A stretch of DNA of 64,000 bases from Candidatus Thiodiazotropha endoloripes (GCA_001709035.1 LVKA01000015.1:410663-474662); one strand, 5' to 3'. Shown: positions 43,972 to 53,115, counted from the first letter of the stretch. Notes: generated by a model not told the origin, from the letters alone. Numbers and translations are program-made.

Positions 43972-44856
43972 ATGAACAAGGCAAATGAGTACACTCATCG
44001 CCCGCAGCTTACCGATGCCGGCCTGAGTGCCGCCCACCCTGCCACAGCTGTAGATGAATACGGTGAGATACGCCGCGGCCGGGTAGCCGCAGAAAGGGCG
44101 CTGACCGTCTATCTGGATAAACAGGAGATCGTGACTCTGATGACCCTGGGCACCCGCCCGGAGATGTTGGTATTGGGTTGGTTGCACAACCAGAGACTGA
44201 TCAAGACAATCGATCAGGTCAAGGCCATCCAGGTGGACTGGGAGACCGAATCAGCCGCCGTCACCACCTTTGACGGCATTCCGGACCTGCAACAGAAAAC
44301 CGCCCGCAAAACGGTGACCACAGGCTGCGGTCAGGGCACGGTTTTCGGTGATCTGATGGAGGATCTGGATAAAATCGAACTACCCCAAACCACCCATCGG
44401 CAATCCGGGGTCTATGCCCTGCTGAAGAATCTCAGCAGCTATAACGAAGTCTATCAGCGAGCCGGCGCCGTACATGGTTGCGCGCTCTGCCGGGGTGCCG
44501 AGATCCTGCTGTTCATCGAGGATGTGGGACGACACAATGCGGTGGATGCGATTGCCGGCAATATGCTGCTTGATGATATTCCCGGCAGGGACAAGCTCTT
44601 CTACACCACCGGACGATTGACCTCGGAGATGGTGATCAAAGTCGCGCAGATGGGCATACCTTTTCTGCTTTCCCGTTCGGGTGCCACACAGATGGGCGTG
44701 GAACTGGCCAAGCGGATCGGGGTGACCCTGATCGCACGAGCCAAGGGTAAGCACTTTTTAATCTATAACGGTGCAGAGAATATTACTTTTGACGCCATAC
44801 CGCCGGTGCGTTATCAGACCAACCATAAGAAACCGGTGGAACACGCCAAGAGTTGA
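43972..44856 (+). CDS. fdhD: Sulfurtransferase FdhD
   Basis: Sulfurates the bis-MGD cofactor of formate dehydrogenase. 294 residues from the ATG at 43972, with GAGGTG 8 nt upstream; an earlier in-frame start overlaps moaA. The active-site loop AGAVHGCALCRG carries Cys170/Cys173, and GRHNAVDAIAG and RLTSEMVIKVAQMGIPFLLSRSG are the FdhD core blocks. 10 bp after moaA and 15 bp before the regulator gene. Confidence 0.95.
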   Translation: MNKANEYTHRPQLTDAGLSAAHPATAVDEYGEIRRGRVAAERALTVYLDKQEIVTLMTLGTRPEMLVLGWLHNQRLIKTIDQVKAIQVDWETESAAVTTFDGIPDLQQKTARKTVTTGCGQGTVFGDLMEDLDKIELPQTTHRQSGVYALLKNLSSYNEVYQRAGAVHGCALCRGAEILLFIEDVGRHNAVDAIAGNMLLDDIPGRDKLFYTTGRLTSEMVIKVAQMGIPFLLSRSGATQMGVELAKRIGVTLIARAKGKHFLIYNGAENITFDAIPPVRYQTNHKKPVEHAKS

Positions 44857-44871
44857 ATTTAAGGAGAGGAT

Positions 44872-45786
44872 ATGGCTGCAGTGATCTCGCAAGACCAGCA
44901 TGTATTCATGAACGTCAAACAGGTTGCCGAATACCTGCACCTTAACGAGAAGAAGATCTACTCTCTGGTCAACGAGGAGCGTATTCCGGCAACCAAGATC
45001 ACCGGCAAGTGGCTGTTTCCCAGAGAACTGGTAGATCGCTGGATGCTCGATTCCGCCCATGGTGGCCTGATGACCAACCGGCTGGTGATTGCCGGCAGTG
45101 ACGACCCCCTGCTCTATCGACTGATCATGAACTTTGCCCAAGAGACCGGTGCCCATGCCCTGATCAGCTACTCTCCGACCGGTACCCGACTCGGCCTGGA
45201 TCTACTTCAAGCGAACCGCATCGATGCCTGCGGGATACACTGGGGACCCAACCAGGAGAGCAACACCCGCCACCCGGCCCTATTGCGTCAATATCCCCAG
45301 TTCAGGCAATGGGTGCTGATTCGTCTGTTTCGCCGGGAACAGGGCTTGATGGTCAATCGCACACTGGGTGAACTCAGGCCGGACACCAAAACCCTGCTGG
45401 AAGGCAACCATCGCTGGGCAATGCGACAAACCGGTGCTGGCGCACAGCGTTTTCTACTCGAAGTACTCAGCCAATACAGTGTCAACATCGAGCAGTTGAA
45501 CTCGGTCTGTACTGCCCTATCAGAGCGGGAAGCAGCCGCCAGTATCGCCATGGATCAGGCCGATGCCGCACCAGGCGCGCGCGCGGCCGCGCAGGAGTAT
45601 GGTCTCGACTTCATACCTTTCGGCTGGGAGTCCTTCGACTTGGCACTACCGAGAAACATCTGGTTCCGTCGCTTGTTCCAGGATCTGATCAATCGTCTTC
45701 GCTCAGCCGACTGCCAGGCCATGGGTGAGCATCTTGGGGGCTATGATCTGAGCGAAGCGGGTGAGCTTGTGTGGGGGGATGAGTAG
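44872..45786 (+). CDS. Excisionase-type HTH regulator with periplasmic-binding-like domain
   Basis: 304 residues. An N-terminal MerR/excisionase-type HTH (about 10-60: FMNVKQVAEYLHLNEKKIYSLVNEERIPATKITGKWLFPRELVDRWM) is joined to a C-terminal PBP-like domain (about 68-290) of the kind found in ModE-like and molybdate-related regulators. It has AAGGAGAGG before the ATG and follows fdhD directly. Context suggests sensing of a small ligand, such as an oxyanion, cofactor or formate, in control of molybdoenzyme genes; the ligand is not determinable here. Confidence 0.83.
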   Translation: MAAVISQDQHVFMNVKQVAEYLHLNEKKIYSLVNEERIPATKITGKWLFPRELVDRWMLDSAHGGLMTNRLVIAGSDDPLLYRLIMNFAQETGAHALISYSPTGTRLGLDLLQANRIDACGIHWGPNQESNTRHPALLRQYPQFRQWVLIRLFRREQGLMVNRTLGELRPDTKTLLEGNHRWAMRQTGAGAQRFLLEVLSQYSVNIEQLNSVCTALSEREAAASIAMDQADAAPGARAAAQEYGLDFIPFGWESFDLALPRNIWFRRLFQDLINRLRSADCQAMGEHLGGYDLSEAGELVWGDE

Positions 45787-46002
45787 CCTGTCAGTTTCTT
45801 ATCATCTTAAGAATAAAGAAGTCCGCAAATGGACGCCATTCTCCGCAAACTCCCGCAATCCTAAACATGAATAGGAAGAGATAAATCCTGGTCTTCATGG
45901 CCTGGCGACTCACTGCATCACGATTTCACTCAAAAAAACACTCAATGGTATGATGGGCTCATCCACTTATCGTCGCCGCTTTCACAATCGACAGGCCTTA
46001 AT

Positions 46003-46434
46003 ATGAAAACAGGTTATCTGGTACTGGAAACCCACCCTGATCACGTCGGCATGATCAGAGCCAGAATCAGAGATGAGCTGCCGAATACCCAGGAATCTGA
46101 AGCGGGCTCCGAGATTCGATACATCGCCCGTTTTGATGATATCGAAGCGGGTCTGATGCACTTGCATAATCAGCTTCATAACAGACTGGTCGATCTGGAC
46201 AGCCGACTCTACAAAACCGAAGTTTCCCATGCCATCTCTGCGGTGGAATCGGATGATCTGCGCCATCAACAGGTGTGGATCGATCCCACCATAGACACTC
46301 AGACAAGGGCCGCAATCGATGCGGAAACAGCACAATTCAAACGTCGCCACGCCATCTGGAACCGAACCTGGATGATCGTCGGCGGCTTTTTTGTGCTGCT
46401 GTTTTTGTTCCTCAATTTCATCAGTGGAGTCTAG
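46003..46434 (+). CDS. Small C-terminally anchored membrane protein
   Basis: 143 residues. A cytoplasmic, partly helical N-terminal region (1-115: GYLVLETHPDHVGMIRARIRDELPN, ARFDDIEAGLMHLHNQLHNRLVDLDSRLY) is followed by one C-terminal membrane segment (WMIVGGFFVLLFLFLNFISGV). No family recognised. It lies alone between the moaA operon and moaB; a functional link is not evident. Confidence 0.65.
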   Translation: MKTGYLVLETHPDHVGMIRARIRDELPNTQESEAGSEIRYIARFDDIEAGLMHLHNQLHNRLVDLDSRLYKTEVSHAISAVESDDLRHQQVWIDPTIDTQTRAAIDAETAQFKRRHAIWNRTWMIVGGFFVLLFLFLNFISGV

Positions 46435-46990
46435 TCTGCCAAGGCCTGTAGACACACTCGCATAAACCATAGCTCTCTTCTGCTATTGGCCGCAAATGGA
46501 CGCCAGTCATCGCCAATGGATAGGAAGAATCAGTCCGCAAATGAACGCGAATAGAAATAGTCTCTGGGGATGGTTTGAACTCATAATTCAAGATCCCCAG
46601 TCACTGCTGTCTGGTTAACTCAATATCAGCCGAAGCGATGCATTAAAGCCCCTCTCCCTTGATGGAAGAGGGGTTGGGGAGAGGGTGAGCATCAAGCGAT
46701 TGATGTAATTGAAGTGTAAATTGCACTTACCCAACAATCCTTGTATTGGGTATTGTTTCGATTGATGAGCGTGCTGACGGATACTCCCCCTCTCCCCCGG
46801 CCCCTCTCCCGCAAGGGGAGAGGAGAGCGGCTCTCTCCATCTGTTTGGCACTCTGCTGATTGGTAATTTTTAACCTTCATCTTCTGTTTGGTTATCTCTT
46901 TTTATGTCACCAATCTCGATAGGCTAGAGAAACCAACTGAAACTAACCCGTTAGCAATATATCGACCCATGTTAAGTTGCTATCGAAAAA
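46435..46990. other. Repeat-rich gap before moaB
   Basis: No gene seen in 556 bases. It contains GTCCGCAAATGGACGCC-like words (46489-46504 and 46533-46552; also at 45821-45837 in the preceding gap), the inverted pair of GC-rich elements described separately, and between them two small hairpins (AAGTG/CACTT near 46713-46729 and ACCCAA/TTGGGT near 46729-46751). Confidence 0.6.
46649..46826. repeat. Inverted pair of CCCCTCTCCC elements
   Basis: Left copy 46649-46689 (CCCCTCTCCC...AGAGGGGTTGGGGAGAGGG) and right copy 46784-46826, which reads as a diverged reverse complement (CCTCTCCCC...GGGAGAGGGG...GGGAGAGGGGG). Each copy is itself palindromic. The two flank about 95 bp, in the form of a bipartite extragenic repeat element widespread in gammaproteobacteria. 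Confidence 0.75.
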
Positions 46991-47512
46991 CTATTTCTCC
47001 AATAATCTGGGCATCAGCTCCACCAGATTGCAGGGGCGTGTCCGGTAATCGAGTTGAGCGGAGATCAATTTACTCCAACCATCCTTACAGGCACCGGTAG
47101 AACCCGGCAGACAAAAGACAAAGGTGCCATTGGCGACACCGGCGATCGCCCGGGACTGCATCGTCGATGTGCCGATGATCTCATATGAGAGGGAGCGGAA
47201 CATCTCACCGAAACCGATGATAATCTTATCCAGCAGGGGTTCAACCGCCTCCGGTGTACCATCCCTTCCTGTCAACCCTGTACCACCGGTGGTGATAATC
47301 ACCTGCACATCCGGATTGGCTATCCACTCGGAAATCACCGCCCTGATCTGATAGCGATCATCTTTCACGATGCGCTTGTCGGCCAGTTGATGCCCAGCCT
47401 CTTCGAGCATGCTCTTGAGCTTTTGGCCGGATTTGTCATTCTCTTCCGTTCGACTGTCCGATACAGTCATCACGCTGATATTCAAAGGGATAAACTGACG
47501 TTCGTCACTCAT
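46991..47512 (-). CDS. moaB: Molybdenum cofactor biosynthesis protein MoaB/MogA family
   Basis: 173 residues with the MoCF-binding fold: VMTVSDSRTEENDKSG near the N-terminus, VIITTGGTGLTGRDGTPEAVEPL (about 72-94) and VFCLPGSTGACKDGW. The length and motifs fit MoaB, which adenylates molybdopterin before metal insertion by MoeA, although MogA is similar. Located near the other Moco genes but on the opposite strand to tup-mob-moe. Confidence 0.92.
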   Translation of the reverse strand: MSDERQFIPLNISVMTVSDSRTEENDKSGQKLKSMLEEAGHQLADKRIVKDDRYQIRAVISEWIANPDVQVIITTGGTGLTGRDGTPEAVEPLLDKIIIGFGEMFRSLSYEIIGTSTMQSRAIAGVANGTFVFCLPGSTGACKDGWSKLISAQLDYRTRPCNLVELMPRLLEK

Positions 47513-47650
47513 CTTGTAGGCTCCGTAGATCTCATTCTATTCATCAGGAAAAACAATCGATAGCATGCCAGCTGCAAGGCGCAATTCCTTGATCAAGATC
47601 AGAACACGAGGATTGCTTGCGCCCCATATCCTGGCTGACAGGCAAACTCA

Positions 47651-48184
47651 TCAGGGTCGTTTGCTGTAGGCGTCATCGAACAATAACTCGAGACCCTGAT
47701 GGGCACCTCTCAAGCCATCGATAACGTCCTTGGCCCAATCGAAATAGGCCTGTCGTCGGGACAGGTCCCAGCCTTTCGGGGGACTATGGGCGATGTCCCG
47801 CAGATTGGCGATTTTGTCAGCCAGCTTTACCAGCTTGGCCTTTTCAGAGAGATTGGGGGCATGGTGTATCTGCATCGCTTTACGTTCAAGCCTGGAGAGG
47901 GATTGATCGTCAGACACTTCCATCACCAGGCTGGCGACAACCAATCCGAACTCGGCCTCGATCTCTTCAAAGGTAGTTTCCGTATCCTCGATCGTATCAT
48001 GCAGCAAGGCAGTTATCAGTGTCTCTGTATCGTAGACCTCCCCTTCATTCACCAGGATATCCATCAAGCTGATGGGGTGGTTGACATAGGGGGTCTCCTG
48101 GACATCCTTACGTCGTTGGTCTCGATGCTTGCGGGCGGAAAATGCCAAGGCTTTGACGATCAATTGAAGTAGATTGTTATTCAT
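47651..48184 (-). CDS. HD-domain phosphohydrolase (RelA/SpoT-like HD)
   Basis: 177 residues from the ATG at 48184 (MNNNLLQLIVKALAFSARKHRDQRRKD); the frame is open to 48235. The HD metal-binding residues are visible as KHRDQRRKD...YVNHPISLM, LITALLHDTIEDT and KLADKIANLRD. This matches the stand-alone HD hydrolases related to SpoT and MESH1, which may hydrolyse (p)ppGpp or NADPH. It lies between the histidine kinase and moaB; a link to either is unproven. Confidence 0.85.
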   Translation of the reverse strand: MNNNLLQLIVKALAFSARKHRDQRRKDVQETPYVNHPISLMDILVNEGEVYDTETLITALLHDTIEDTETTFEEIEAEFGLVVASLVMEVSDDQSLSRLERKAMQIHHAPNLSEKAKLVKLADKIANLRDIAHSPPKGWDLSRRQAYFDWAKDVIDGLRGAHQGLELLFDDAYSKRP

Positions 48185-48315
48185 AGTCAGTTTTAGATTG
48201 TACGCATCGCGCTTCTTTAGAAGAGAGTATCTCACCTGTCGTTGTCAGGATTAAATGCTTCGCTCACAATTCGGGCTGGCTTTAAGCCCTGAATATGACA
48301 TATTCAATCTTCGGA

Positions 48316-50385
48316 TCAATTATTATAGTGTTCAAGCAAGCCTTTCTCATCATCTACCATATCGGCCTCCTGATAGAGCCAGATGGTAAATACGGAACCC
48401 TTACCCAACTCAGACCTGACACCGATATCACCACCATATTTCTTGATCAGGCTGTAGCTGACCGAAAGCCCCAGACCGGTACCTTCACCAGTAGGCTTCC
48501 CGCTGTTGAACGGATTGAAGATGGAACCCAGTCTTTCCGGTGCAATGCCACGGCCATTGTCAATCACTTCAATCACCACGCCTTTACTCTCCCAGTCGGA
48601 ACTGCGCAGGCTGATCTTCCCATTCTGCTGGTGCAGTGCATGGACGGCATTCACCACCAGGTTGACCAACACCTGCTGCAACTCCTGTGAATTGATCTTG
48701 ACCTGTTTGGTTGCCTGCAGATCCAAATTGATTTCAAAGTCGCTCTTGCTGCGCAGATGGCGCACCAATACCAAAGTGTGCTCGATCACACTGTTAACAT
48801 CGGTGTAGGCGCTCTCACCGCTCATCTGATCGGTGCGGGCGTACTGCAGCAGACTGTTAATGATATCCTTGATGCGGAAGATCTGCTCGATCACCAGATC
48901 GATCTCCTCTTTTACCGGCTCGGCATCCTTGCCCAGCTCGGCTACCAACAGATCCAGGTTTCCAAGCATTACCGCCGTCGGATTGTTGATTTCATGGGCG
49001 ACCCCGGCCGTCAGCTCACCGAGTGCAGCCAGTTTTTCCGCATTGATCAACTGTGCCCTGGTCTGCTTGAGGGTTTGAATCATGCTCAGTAATCGCTCAT
49101 TCTTCAACTTCAGTTCCGTTGTTCGCTCCTCCACCTTCTCCTCAAGCTGATCCGTCCACTCCTGCATCTGCCGGTTACGCTGTTGCAGAAGATCCAACAA
49201 CAGATCAAACTCTTTCGCCAGAACGCCAATCTCGTCTGTGGATGAGATCCGACCGATACGTCTGGTATAGCCTTCACGGGTGGCGCGAACCACGCTCATC
49301 ATCATTTCCAAAGGTTTGAATATCGATTTTGCTCCCCTGATGGAGAGTAGCGAGGATAACAACATCAACGCCAGAAAAAGCAGGATCAGTACTACCAATG
49401 CCTGCCAGAGTGCGTTACGTGATGGCGCTTCAAGAAAACCGGCATACAACATGCCGACCCGTTCGCCATTCACATCGATAATCGGTTGGTAGGCTGAGAT
49501 ATACCAATCATTAACTACAAATGCCCGATCGATCCACTTTTTTCCATGCTCCAGCACCTGGGTTCGCACCTCATCAGAAACCCGGGTACCCAGTGCTCTT
49601 TCATTCACAGCACGTGGTACATTGGTTGTGATCCGCACATCATCAAGAAATACCGTCACTGTACCGATGCTGCCCTCGGGCAGACTGCCCGGACCATACA
49701 CAAGATCCCTGATGGTATCGACAAACTTGAAATTACCATTCAGCAACACCCCGCCATCCAGTATCGCCACCACCACTCCCCTTGAATTCTTCACTGGATA
49801 GAGAGCCCTGATCATCATACCCCGCTCTTCCACCTGCTGATCGGTCGGTCTGGCTCTGGGAGTTTCGAGCAATGGTAGTGCAACCCTGTTCGCCAATCCT
49901 GAGGATTGGGTTTCAAGTGCTTCAGCAGAGAAGATCTCAATCGCCACTTTCGGCGTCCCCTGCAGGGCAATCAATAGGGAGGGAGATGGGTGGGCTCTCT
50001 GAGGCAGTTCGGCATCTGTCGTAAATAAGATCCTGCCATCCAATCCCAGCAGATGCAGATAGGAGAAATCGTTCTGCTGTCGGATCTTCTCCAGCTGTTG
50101 ATGGATCACTCCACCACTTTTCGATTCCAGTGCGGTATTGAACGTATAGGACTCAGCCAAGCGGGCCAGGGTATTGAGATAGTCCTGCTTCAGACGATGG
50201 AAGTTATCCTCGGCCACCGAGAGGTCCGTGTTGACCTTGATAAACAGCTGCTCATAACTGAACTGGGAGCCCCAGTAGATGGCCAGCCCAAGTGCGATCG
50301 GCATAATCAGTAGAATCGGGAACAGTACCAGCACCAGCATTTTATAACGCAGGGTGCTCTGAATGGTACGGATAAGTTTCAACAC
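48316..50385 (-). CDS. Cache-domain sensor histidine kinase (NtrB-like partner)
   Basis: About 689 residues from a GTG at 50385, 4 bp after the stop of the response regulator gene; the open frame overlapping that gene is not used. TM1 (about 15-37), a large periplasmic double-Cache-type domain (about 40-320), TM2 (about 325-349), HAMP, a coiled coil (RNRQMQEWTDQLEEKVEERTTELK), HisKA with His464 (AGVAHEINNP) and HATPase_c (VNLVVNAVHAL, DNGRGIAPE, GTGLGLSVS). The AGVAHEINNP form is typical of kinases that serve NtrC-family regulators. The periplasmic ligand is unknown; Cache domains often bind small carboxylates. Confidence 0.92.
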   Translation of the reverse strand: MLKLIRTIQSTLRYKMLVLVLFPILLIMPIALGLAIYWGSQFSYEQLFIKVNTDLSVAEDNFHRLKQDYLNTLARLAESYTFNTALESKSGGVIHQQLEKIRQQNDFSYLHLLGLDGRILFTTDAELPQRAHPSPSLLIALQGTPKVAIEIFSAEALETQSSGLANRVALPLLETPRARPTDQQVEERGMMIRALYPVKNSRGVVVAILDGGVLLNGNFKFVDTIRDLVYGPGSLPEGSIGTVTVFLDDVRITTNVPRAVNERALGTRVSDEVRTQVLEHGKKWIDRAFVVNDWYISAYQPIIDVNGERVGMLYAGFLEAPSRNALWQALVVLILLFLALMLLSSLLSIRGAKSIFKPLEMMMSVVRATREGYTRRIGRISSTDEIGVLAKEFDLLLDLLQQRNRQMQEWTDQLEEKVEERTTELKLKNERLLSMIQTLKQTRAQLINAEKLAALGELTAGVAHEINNPTAVMLGNLDLLVAELGKDAEPVKEEIDLVIEQIFRIKDIINSLLQYARTDQMSGESAYTDVNSVIEHTLVLVRHLRSKSDFEINLDLQATKQVKINSQELQQVLVNLVVNAVHALHQQNGKISLRSSDWESKGVVIEVIDNGRGIAPERLGSIFNPFNSGKPTGEGTGLGLSVSYSLIKKYGGDIGVRSELGKGSVFTIWLYQEADMVDDEKGLLEHYNN

Positions 50386-50389
50386 GGAT

Positions 50390-51802
50390 TCAGGTGATTC
50401 CCCAGGCCTGTGCTTTACGCTCAAGTGTCTTGCGTGAAATCCCCAACACCCGGGCCGCGGCCGACTTGTTGCCTCCATGAAGTTCCAGCACCTTCAGGAT
50501 ATGCCGTTTCTCAACTGCCTCAAGCTGCAATGAAGCTTCCGATTGCTCAGGAATCGCCTCACCGTCCTGTTTTTCAGTACCGGTGATGCAAAGACTCGGC
50601 GAGCGATTCAACAGCAGGCAGCGCTCAATCACATTCTTCAATTCCCGTACATTTCCAGGCCATTCGTAGTGCAACAGCAACTCTATCTCGTTCTCACCCA
50701 ACACCGGGACATCGATCCCCAGATCGGAAGCCAGCGTATGCATGAAATGGTTGGCCAGCAGCGGTATATCCTCACGTCGCTCCCTTAAGGCCGGCATGCG
50801 CAGTGTAAGCACATTGAGTCGATAGTAGAGATCTTCGCGGAACTCCCCTTTTTGCACCTCATTGCCCAGATCCCGGTTGGTGGCAGCGATAATCCGTACG
50901 TCGACAGGAACCTCCCGGTTGGAACCGACAGGGCGGATGGTACGCTCTTCAAGAGAACGCAATAGGTGTGCCTGCATCGATAGGGGCATCTCACCAATCT
51001 CATCAAGGAACAGGGTCCCTCCATTGGCGTAGGTAAACAGCCCATCCCGGGAGAGGTGAGCGCCGGTGAAAGCACCTTTGACATGCCCGAACAGCTCACT
51101 CTCCAGCAACTCGGCACTCATCGCGCCACAGTTAACCGGTACAAAACTGCCTGAGCGGTTGCTTAAATCGTGTATCGCCCGGGCAGCCAGCTCTTTACCG
51201 GTACCCGATTCACCTTCGATCAACACCGTGGATGGCATTGGAGCCACCCGTTTGACCACTTCACACAAGGCGTGCATCTGTTGACATTCACCGACGATGC
51301 CGGAACTGTCGTAGATCTGATCCACTTGGCGTCGCAGCACGAAGTTTTCACGCTGCATCTTCTGTCGATCCAGATAGCGCTCCACGGATGCCACCATCTG
51401 CTCCATACGGAACGGCTTCATGATGAAGTCCTCGGCACCGGCCCTGAGCGCGGAGATGGCCGTCTCCAGGTCTGCATGGGCAGTCATGAAGATCACCCCG
51501 GTGGTCCCACCCTGCTCACGCAGCTCTCTTACCCACTCAACTCCACCCCGGTGTCCTGGCAGGCGAATATCCGTAATAATCAGATCAAAATGGCAGTGTC
51601 TTCGCAGCTCTTCGGCAGTAGACACATCCTTGGCGGTCTCCACCAGCCCGAAATGGCGTCTCAGCCCTTTTTGCAGAAAGCTGAGGATACCCGGCTCATC
51701 GTCAACGATGAGCACCGAGGTCATTCGGCTGGTTGTACCTTCCTTGTGGTAAACGCTTGTGGACTCATCCCGAACCACGAGCTCTTCAGTTTTAATATTC
51801 AT
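50390..51802 (-). CDS. NtrC-family sigma-54-dependent response regulator
   Basis: About 470 residues (starts at 51820, 51802 or 51724 are possible; the receiver domain begins at MTSVLIVDDEPG, 51724). Receiver domain with phospho-acceptor Asp in DLIITDIRLPG, AAA+ domain with Walker A GESGTGKE, the sigma-54 contact loop GAFTGA and Walker B GGTLFLDEIGEMP, then a Fis-type HTH (HGGNKSAAARVLGISRKTLERKAQ). It activates sigma-54 promoters. Candidate binding sites lie 40-90 bp upstream of its own start, and a near-consensus sigma-54 promoter faces tupA from the same gap. Co-transcribed with the kinase. Confidence 0.93.
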   Translation of the reverse strand: MNIKTEELVVRDESTSVYHKEGTTSRMTSVLIVDDEPGILSFLQKGLRRHFGLVETAKDVSTAEELRRHCHFDLIITDIRLPGHRGGVEWVRELREQGGTTGVIFMTAHADLETAISALRAGAEDFIMKPFRMEQMVASVERYLDRQKMQRENFVLRRQVDQIYDSSGIVGECQQMHALCEVVKRVAPMPSTVLIEGESGTGKELAARAIHDLSNRSGSFVPVNCGAMSAELLESELFGHVKGAFTGAHLSRDGLFTYANGGTLFLDEIGEMPLSMQAHLLRSLEERTIRPVGSNREVPVDVRIIAATNRDLGNEVQKGEFREDLYYRLNVLTLRMPALRERREDIPLLANHFMHTLASDLGIDVPVLGENEIELLLHYEWPGNVRELKNVIERCLLLNRSPSLCITGTEKQDGEAIPEQSEASLQLEAVEKRHILKVLELHGGNKSAAARVLGISRKTLERKAQAWGIT

Positions 51803-51841
51803 TGAGTACTGTTCTATCAAGGCAATCCACCGACGGCTGGG

Positions 51842-51892
51842 TGAGACAAAATGTCCAACAAAAAGTGTGTCAATCTGGGACCATTTGTCTCA
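51842..51892. promoter_or_regulatory. Tandem enhancer-like sites upstream of tupA
   Basis: Two inverted repeats of the same form, TGAGAC-AAAAT-GTCCAA (51842-51858) and TGGGAC-CATTT-GTCTCA (51876-51892), have centres 34 bp apart, about three helical turns. A further half-site TTGGAC follows at 51896-51901. They lie 150-200 bp upstream of a sigma-54 promoter, the usual place for NtrC-type activator sites. Confidence 0.55.
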
Positions 51893-52038
51893 ATTTTGGA
51901 CTCCCTTGAACAGCACAGGGAGAAACCGACAGCTAAAGAATGCAGAAATTGTGTTTATTATCCTGCCATTATCTACATAGTAGACAATGCAGGTCCATTT
52001 GCTATTGCAAATACCATGACAACTTTCCCAGATAAGAG

Positions 52039-52054
52039 TGGCACCACTCTTGCA
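52039..52054 (+). promoter_or_regulatory. Sigma-54 promoter of the tup-mob-moe operon
   Basis: TGGCACC-ACTC-TTGCA matches the -24/-12 consensus TGGCACG-N4-TTGCA at all but one defined position, with GG and GC exactly 12 bp apart. Predicted start near 52065, leaving a leader of about 200 nt before tupA. The leader is AT-rich; I see no recognised riboswitch in it. Confidence 0.78.
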
Positions 52055-52262
52055 ATTAAAATCCACACAACCATAGATAACGACTGATTTTCTAGGCATT
52101 TGTTCAATGGTTGCACACGACTGTTTAAGTCTGCTGAAAAGAAATAAAACACACTTAAATTATGTTTTTGTTAAGCAACATATCCGGATCAATCGCTGTA
52201 CCCACACTTTAATTGGACGATTTAGTGATAGCGAAATGTAGAACGCAATGAGGCAAATCCCA

Positions 52263-53111
52263 ATGAATAAAAATATGGTGAAACACTTATTCACACTCCT
52301 GTTGATGACACTGCTTATACCTTTGAATACAGCCAATGCAGACGCTAACAAAATCATCAGACTGGCCACCACAACCAGTACCGACAATTCAGGACTGCTG
52401 AAAGAACTGTTACCGGAATTTCAAGCCGACACCGGTTATAACGTCCATGTAATTGCGGTCGGTACCGGTAAAGCACTGCGTATGGGACGTGACGGCGATG
52501 TGGATGTGGTTCTGGTACACGCCAGGACAGCAGAAGATGATTTTGTCGCACAGGGACATGGTGAAAAACGATTCGGTGTGATGTACAACGACTTTGTGAT
52601 CGTCGGCCCTCAAACGGACCCTGCCGGATTATCAAAAGCCAAGAATGCCACCACGGCCCTGCAACTTATCGCTGAGCATCAGGCGACCTTCGTCTCCCGC
52701 GGGGATGATTCCGGCACCCATAAGAAAGAGTTGGGCCTATGGAATAAGGCGGCAGTCGATCCACAGGGGCAATGGTATCGTGAAGCCGGCCAGGGAATGG
52801 GTAAAGTGCTGCAGATCGCAGCAGAAATGGATGCCTACACCCTAACCGACCGGGGAACATGGCTTGCCTATGAAAAGAAGTCTCCGCTGAAAATCGGTTT
52901 TGAGGGCGATCCCCTGCTGTTCAACCCCTATGGCATTATCGCGGTGAATCCACAGCGTTATCCAGACACCAACCATCGGGGTGCCCAGACACTGATCCGC
53001 TGGCTGATCTCACCGGAGGGTCAGGAACGCATCAATAATTTTCGCATAGGCAGTAACCGTCTCTTTACCCCATCCGCCGATGCTGGAGAGTTTGCCGCGG
53101 CGAAACATTAA
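52263..53111 (+). CDS. tupA: Tungstate ABC transporter substrate-binding protein TupA
   Basis: 282 residues from the ATG at 52263 (GAGG 9 nt upstream); an ATG at 52248 is also in frame. Signal peptide HLFTLLLMTLLIPLNTANADA, then the TupA oxyanion-binding start IRLATTTSTDNSGLL with the TTTS motif, GTGKALRMGRDGDVDVVLVHA, FVSRGDDSGTHKKE and YTLTDRGTWLAY, all typical of tungstate-specific TupA rather than ModA. First gene of a six-gene operon ending in moeA. Confidence 0.94.
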   Translation: MNKNMVKHLFTLLLMTLLIPLNTANADANKIIRLATTTSTDNSGLLKELLPEFQADTGYNVHVIAVGTGKALRMGRDGDVDVVLVHARTAEDDFVAQGHGEKRFGVMYNDFVIVGPQTDPAGLSKAKNATTALQLIAEHQATFVSRGDDSGTHKKELGLWNKAAVDPQGQWYREAGQGMGKVLQIAAEMDAYTLTDRGTWLAYEKKSPLKIGFEGDPLLFNPYGIIAVNPQRYPDTNHRGAQTLIRWLISPEGQERINNFRIGSNRLFTPSADAGEFAAAKH

Positions 53112-53115
53112 CCAA

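Noticed and set aside
50386-50478. N-terminal extension of the Cache histidine kinase overlapping the NtrC-type gene
   Set aside because: The extension (Arg/His/Pro-rich) is a shadow of the regulator's C-terminal HTH region; the GTG at 50385 just after the regulator stop gives a normal membrane-kinase N-terminus.
51851-52087. 78-codon plus-strand frame (MSNKKCVNLGPF...) between the NtrC gene and tupA
   Set aside because: It spans the enhancer-like repeats and the sigma-54 promoter, has no ribosome site and matches no family. A chance frame is more likely, though the CxxC in it was noted.
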